This document shows positions 23,682 through 26,693 of a stretch of DNA of 26,693 nucleotides, piece by piece; within the stretch, counting starts at the first letter, position 1; each line of letters begins with the position of its first letter. Below the pieces are notes generated by a model. That model was not told the DNA's origin. It ran no database searches and was given only the letters and a program-made list of their open reading frames with translations. This stretch comes from Clostridiales bacterium (GTDB lineage: Bacteria; Bacillota; Clostridia; Lachnospirales; Cellulosilyticaceae), in contig DYCF01000055.1 of the NCBI GenBank assembly GCA_019418225.1, forward strand, positions 1-26,693, written 5' to 3'. The position numbers were made by a program, and so were the translations under genes.

Positions 23682-24503
23682 CTATATGTCATCTATAATG
23701 GTTATTCCTTCTTGCTCTTCGCCTGTTTCAACCTTAGCCTTCATCATTTCTATCCTAGCTTTTTGCTCTTCAGTAGCTAAGTCCATATGATCAGCTATCC
23801 ACTGTAATGCCTTCATCCTATCAGCAAGCTTTATTGATATTCCATCCTTGCCTTGCTTAACCTCTGTAATTAAAGTTCCGTCAACATCACAAGAGTTATT
23901 TAAATCAACATAGCTGGCCTCTATTTCTTGCTCATTGCCTTGCTTGTCGATATACTCAACGCTCTTCTTGCCAAATGTTAAATAATCAGTAATATCACTA
24001 AATGCTATATCCATGTACTTCTGAAAGATATCACCAGGCTCTAAAGTTGCTTGGTTAAGCTTTGCTTGCTTGAGCTTTCTAATCTCCTCTTGAATCTTTG
24101 GATTTCTTAGGGATTTAGAGCCTTCCACCATTGCTGTACTGTATGCACATCCATATGCCTTTTGATATGCCTTTGTTGCATTGAAGTATTTTATTTGATA
24201 CAAGCAAAAAAGCCTTTGCTTATCAGTTAAATCAGGATTATCTATAACCGACTCAACCTCTGCTAAAGGCTTTTCTGCTTTTTTATTATTAGGTGGGCTC
24301 TTTCCTTTTGGAACGTTCCGTTTTTTTATTGCTTCGTTTTGGAACGTTCCGTTAAGCTGCTGTTCCCATTTGTCTTTAGACTTCCATCCTCTAACTGTGC
24401 CATCTGACACGCTTAGTTGATTAGCTATTTCAACTAAACTAATATTCCCTTTGTGCTTCTTGTATATTTCAAATGCCTGGTCTCTTCGTGGATCTCTAGC
24501 CAT
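23682..24503 (-). CDS. terS: Terminase small subunit (273 aa)
   Basis: Two domains are visible. Residues 1-50 are an HTH (RRDQAFEIYKKHKGNISLVEIANQL followed by SVSDGTVRGWKSKDKWE, written here in parts), the N-terminal DNA-binding part of PBSX-type TerS proteins. Residues 92-145 (TDKQRLFCLYQI, NATKAYQKAYG, 'SLRNPKIQEEI') are the Terminase_2 domain. Between them is a basic linker with two DNA repeats (see the repeat entry). The C-terminus (220-273) is acidic, as is usual. It recognises the packaging start and feeds TerL. The ATG has AAAGGAGG upstream. Confidence 0.9.
   Translation of the reverse strand: MARDPRRDQAFEIYKKHKGNISLVEIANQLSVSDGTVRGWKSKDKWEQQLNGTFQNEAIKKRNVPKGKSPPNNKKAEKPLAEVESVIDNPDLTDKQRLFCLYQIKYFNATKAYQKAYGCAYSTAMVEGSKSLRNPKIQEEIRKLKQAKLNQATLEPGDIFQKYMDIAFSDITDYLTFGKKSVEYIDKQGNEQEIEASYVDLNNSCDVDGTLITEVKQGKDGISIKLADRMKALQWIADHMDLATEEQKARIEMMKAKVETGEEQEGITIIDDI
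24306..24353. repeat. Two identical 17-bp repeats with palindrome GGAACGTTCC inside terS
   Basis: TTTTGGAACGTTCCGTT occurs at 24306-24322 and again at 24337-24353, centre to centre 31 bp (about three helical turns). Each contains the perfect 10-bp palindrome GGAACGTTCC. Because 31 is not a multiple of 3, the two copies are read in different codon frames (protein NGTFQN versus RNVPKG), so the repeat is not explained by protein repeats. Confidence 0.85.
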
Positions 24504-24524
24504 TAATTAGTACCTCCTTTCTTT

Positions 24525-24579
24525 GCACAAAAAGAGCAAGCCTGCACACACCACATGTACCAAAGCTCACTCTTTTTTT
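24525..24579. terminator. Intrinsic-terminator-like hairpin between the late regulator and terS
   Basis: The 10-bp arms GAGTGAGCTT and AGGCTTGCTC (minus strand, with G-T pairs) enclose a 19-nt loop and are followed by TTTTTGTG; on the plus strand the other arm is followed by seven T. It could stop transcription in both directions. The remaining 24580-24692 interval shows no further ORF. Confidence 0.6.
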
Positions 24580-24692
24580 GTAATGTAACTCCAATTTTGT
24601 TCTCTTCAGGTCTCCAGCCAAGAAGAAGAACGATTTACCATTTAATTAACTAATATCATAATATCACATAAGCATGTGAACCAGAGTGCCCA

Positions 24693-25097
24693 TTATGATA
24701 TTTTTCGTAGTTTTTGTAATATTCTGCTATGAACTTTAAGTATCCCTCTGTATCCATAATTCATTTCAACACATATAGTCTCCCAAGGTTTACATTCCAT
24801 ATATCTTTTTCTTACCACTACACGTTCCATTGGTTCTAATGTATTAATGCTACGTTCTATTTCTATCATCTTTCTCATAAGCTCATTAGATTTTTGAATA
24901 TACGTAGTTTCCAAGTCACTAAGTGTAGATACCATATCTCCTATTTTATCACTGTTACCAGACATAGCTACTATGCCATCAAAGTTTTGTGAATGAATAC
25001 TTGTAAGTTGCTCTCTTAAACTATCTATACGTTCTTTAAGCTGTGTATGTTCCAATTGCATATCTGCATAATTTTGTAATTTTTTCTTAATGTCCAT
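24693..25097 (-). CDS. Sigma-70-like late transcription regulator, RinA/DUF1492 type (134 aa)
   Basis: The N-terminal 80 residues form a coiled coil (DIKKKLQNYADMQLEHTQLK and onward), and the C-terminal 48 hold a sigma region-4-like HTH: 'LEPMERVVVRKRYMECKPWE' followed by ICVEMNYGYRGILKVHSRIL. This 'L.p.er.Vl..rY.eg..w..Ia..l.ys...v.ri...al' pattern is that of the RinA/ArpU/DUF1492 regulators that activate late phage genes. In known phages they sit just upstream of terS, as here. The ATG at 25097 follows AGGAGG; an earlier in-frame start (25145) has no site. It is the likely switch for the block downstream. Confidence 0.75.
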   Translation of the reverse strand: MDIKKKLQNYADMQLEHTQLKERIDSLREQLTSIHSQNFDGIVAMSGNSDKIGDMVSTLSDLETTYIQKSNELMRKMIEIERSINTLEPMERVVVRKRYMECKPWETICVEMNYGYRGILKVHSRILQKLRKIS

Positions 25098-25170
25098 TAT
25101 GTACCTCCTAAAATCTTTTAAAAAGGTTCTTGACAACGCCGACACCTTGTAGTATTTTATGTTCTTGTTT

Positions 25171-25205
25171 ACTTTACTTTACTTTACTTTACTTTACTTT
25201 ACTTT
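25171..25205. repeat. Seven perfect tandem ACTTT (AAAGT on minus strand) pentamers
   Basis: A 35-bp run of seven identical 5-bp units, about 75 bp upstream of the late-regulator ATG and on the 3' side of the integrase. Such simple repeats can change copy number by slippage. They lie in the promoter-bearing interval of the regulator gene. Confidence 0.9.
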
Positions 25206-25219
25206 GGTGATTTCTGTAG

Positions 25220-25346
25220 TACATAAACTCGCTTAAATCGTATTAAGTAAGAGTTATTGCACACATATTACATACATAAATACTATTTAAATTTAGTTAT
25301 TGCATACATAAACTACGTTTAGTACGAGTTATTACATACATAAACT
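25220..25346. repeat. Array of near-palindromic 20-mers and TACATAAA motifs beside the integrase
   Basis: AGTTATTGCATACATAAACT at 25295-25314 and a 19/20-identical copy at 25327-25346 lie 32 bp apart, each with AGTT...AACT arms. Two further degenerate copies occur upstream: TACATAAA motifs start at 25220, 25273, 25305 and 25337. A longer inverted repeat (AACTC...CTTAA / TTAAG...GAGTT) spans 25226-25255. They could be protein-binding sites (integrase arm sites, late activator sites) or an origin; the sequence does not decide. Confidence 0.75.
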
Positions 25347-25354
25347 ATTTTGCG

Positions 25355-26320
25355 CTAAGCTATTTTTATGCCAAATAGTCCGAAAATCATTTCGTTGTCT
25401 TTTGGCTTGAGGTAGCTTTTTGTCATATCTATTGATTTATGATGTGCAAGTAACTGTGCTTCTTCCATAGTCAATTGTCTTCCAATAATGCCACATAAGT
25501 AGTGTGTTCCATTTGTTGTGTTCTCCAGGAACGTATGTCTAAAACTATGAGGAGTAAAATAAGGTGTACTGGGATCTAATTGTTTAAGTATCTTGTACAT
25601 ATCCTTAACCCATCCTCTTAACGTTCCCGTTTTTGTTACTGGTCCATACTTACTTTGCCAAAAGGCTTCTTCATGTTGTTTGACACTAAGATGTAATTTA
25701 ATGCTTTCTTTTGAGTGATTATGCAATAATATATATTCAGCTTTTCCACCTTTACACGTTACTTTGATATATCCCTTTTCTAACGTCTCAATATTCTTAA
25801 CTTGAAGCACTTCGTTGACACGAGCCCCTGTATCATATAGAATATCGAGTAGGCATAGATGCTGGTACATCTTATGCTCTTTTAAGTAGGCTCTAAGTAA
25901 GTCTATTTGTCTCTGGCTTAGAAAAGCGTTCTCCTTGATAGGTTCCTTTTCTAGGCCTTTAATTTTGCTTGCAGGATTTCTAATGTATTCCTCATAATCG
26001 TCATCATCATCTTCTGCATAGGACATCATAGTTCTAATTGCAGATAATATACGATTAACTCTAGCGTTACTTGCACCACGTTCTTCAACCATGAAGAATT
26101 TAAACTCATTAAAATGCTTTTTCTTAAAATCTAGCACACTCATGTTGCCGTTTTCTAATAGATTCCAGTACAAGAAAAACCTAAGGTCGTACATATACTG
26201 TTCTATCGTTCTAGTCCCCTTTTTGTCTGCCTTGCAACTTCTAAGATATTGTTGCATTAATTTTTTGTTAACTTCTAATACTTGTTCCCAGCGTTCTTTG
26301 GTGTATAAAACTCTGCTCAT
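25355..26320 (-). CDS. int: Tyrosine recombinase / phage integrase (321 aa)
   Basis: All catalytic residues of the tyrosine-recombinase family are in place: R167 (DTGARVNEVL), K193 (CKGGKAEY), H258-x-x-R261 (PHSFRHTF), H293 (LLAHH) and nucleophile Y303 (KSYLKP). The N-terminal part (about 15-110) is the helical core-binding domain (YMYDLRFFLYWNLLENG and a DDDDDYEEY acidic linker near 104-112). AAGGAG precedes the ATG. It is complete and should be active in site-specific recombination. It sits directly upstream of the late regulator and terminases rather than next to a repressor. Confidence 0.9.
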   Translation of the reverse strand: MSRVLYTKERWEQVLEVNKKLMQQYLRSCKADKKGTRTIEQYMYDLRFFLYWNLLENGNMSVLDFKKKHFNEFKFFMVEERGASNARVNRILSAIRTMMSYAEDDDDDYEEYIRNPASKIKGLEKEPIKENAFLSQRQIDLLRAYLKEHKMYQHLCLLDILYDTGARVNEVLQVKNIETLEKGYIKVTCKGGKAEYILLHNHSKESIKLHLSVKQHEEAFWQSKYGPVTKTGTLRGWVKDMYKILKQLDPSTPYFTPHSFRHTFLENTTNGTHYLCGIIGRQLTMEEAQLLAHHKSIDMTKSYLKPKDNEMIFGLFGIKIA

Positions 26321-26332
26321 TTTATCAGCTCC

Positions 26333-26533
26333 TTAAAAGTTAAATATCAATTGACCATTATTAAGTTGGCTTATATGTTCTATATCTGATTCCTTAAGTG
26401 GTATAAATAACTCATTGTACTGGCATAGATAAAACATCTCACCAAAGCAAATCATTTCATCATATGCCTCTATCACTTCCCCGACGGGAGGAAATCTAGC
26501 ATCATTGAAGTGCTTGTTATTTTTTATAAGCAT
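26333..26533 (-). CDS. Small protein of unknown function (66 aa)
   Basis: A 66-residue acidic-to-neutral protein (MLIKNNKHFNDARFPPVGEV, with a CFGEMFYLCQY core and ending NNGQLIFNF). No family recognised. It is probably a small beta-rich protein with two Cys. The ATG at 26533 follows AAGGGGAAG; a longer in-frame reading with an Arg/Lys-rich N-terminus lacks a site and overlaps the small ORF before it. It lies just before the integrase and may be co-transcribed with it. Confidence 0.6.
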   Translation of the reverse strand: MLIKNNKHFNDARFPPVGEVIEAYDEMICFGEMFYLCQYNELFIPLKESDIEHISQLNNGQLIFNF

Positions 26534-26534
26534 C

Positions 26535-26627
26535 TTACTTCCCCTTATTCTTTTTTGTCTTGTCCTTTTTCTTTGCTGCATTTAATTGCTGCCTTATCGT
26601 ACTTGTGTAAGGTATGTACTTTCCCAA
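26535..26627 (-). CDS. Tiny basic ORF (30 aa) overlapping the ribosome site of the next gene
   Basis: A TTG at 26627 preceded by GGGGTGG (5 nt away) opens a 30-residue frame starting GKYIPYTSTI and ending in a Lys/Asp/Asn-rich tail. Its TAA is 1 nt before the ATG of the 66-aa gene, and its last codons carry that gene's ribosome site. The arrangement suggests translational coupling, but a frame this short can be chance. Confidence 0.4.
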   Translation of the reverse strand: MGKYIPYTSTIRQQLNAAKKKDKTKKNKGK

Positions 26628-26650
26628 TTAAACCACCCCAAAATCAGATT

Positions 26651-26692
26651 TTATTTATATAATCCTCCAACTAATTCAAATCTGTATTTTTG
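26651..26692 (-). CDS. 3' end of an upstream gene, cut by window edge
   Basis: A frame entering at the window edge ends QKYRFELVGGLYK and then TAA at 26653-26651. The composition looks like a real C-terminus, and its end lies about 20 bp before the tiny basic ORF. Only 13 codons are visible, so this is weak. Confidence 0.3.
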   Translation of the reverse strand, partial: QKYRFELVGGLYK

Positions 26693-26693
26693 A

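Noticed and set aside
24580..24692. Short frames after the late regulator
   Set aside because: The two ATG frames end within about 12 codons and lack ribosome sites.
25220..25346. CRISPR-like array
   Set aside because: Only two close copies of a 20-mer with 12-bp gaps and no spacer-sized unique segments; not a CRISPR layout.

Overview
The window is a late-gene block of a temperate tailed phage or prophage with a contractile (myovirus-type) tail. Every gene I can support is on the minus strand, so it is read from high to low coordinates. The DNA is AT-rich, ribosome sites are close to AGGAGG, and GTG and TTG starts are frequent. The gene families (sigma-like late regulator of the RinA/DUF1492 type, BppU-like fibre protein, CmpB-like membrane protein) point to a Gram-positive host, most likely a Clostridia-type Firmicute. 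The host call is inference.

Layout in transcription order. 26.7-25.1 kb: end of an upstream gene, two small ORFs, a complete tyrosine recombinase, then a 200-bp non-coding stretch with a 7x AAAGT tract and near-palindromic 20-mers. 25.1-20.5 kb: sigma-like late regulator, strong hairpin, small and large terminase, and a portal protein with a NUDIX hydrolase domain fused to its C-terminus. 20.4-14.1 kb: MuF-like minor head protein, DUF2213 prohead protease with an internal start for a nested scaffold, cement protein, DUF2184 major capsid protein, and five connector genes. 14.1-9.8 kb: sheath, tube, a tiny Cys-rich protein, tail chaperone with a -1 frameshift on a T-TTT-TTT heptamer, and tape measure. 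9.8-4.3 kb: Dit-like hub adaptor, plug, hub, Gp138-like spike, gp25-like wedge, J and I proteins, and a small distal protein. 4.3-0.15 kb: fibre-related genes, one multi-TM membrane protein, a BppU-like protein and a 545-aa fibre or receptor-binding protein. A probable terminator follows, then the first 11 codons of a gene with a hydrophobic N-terminus (perhaps a holin). No endolysin, repressor or replication gene lies in the window.

The genes form one packaging, head, tail and fibre programme, with many ATGA/TAATG overlaps that suggest translational coupling. Intrinsic-terminator-like hairpins inside the block (after the regulator, the portal and the tail tube) suggest that expression levels are set by termination and readthrough.

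Items most worth a second look: the portal-NUDIX fusion; two identical 17-bp repeats, each holding the palindrome GGAACGTTCC, inside terS but in different reading frames (candidate pac or TerS site); the nested scaffold start; the frameshifted tail chaperone; the Cys-rich small protein whose ATG sits in a terminator stem; and the repeat array beside the integrase.
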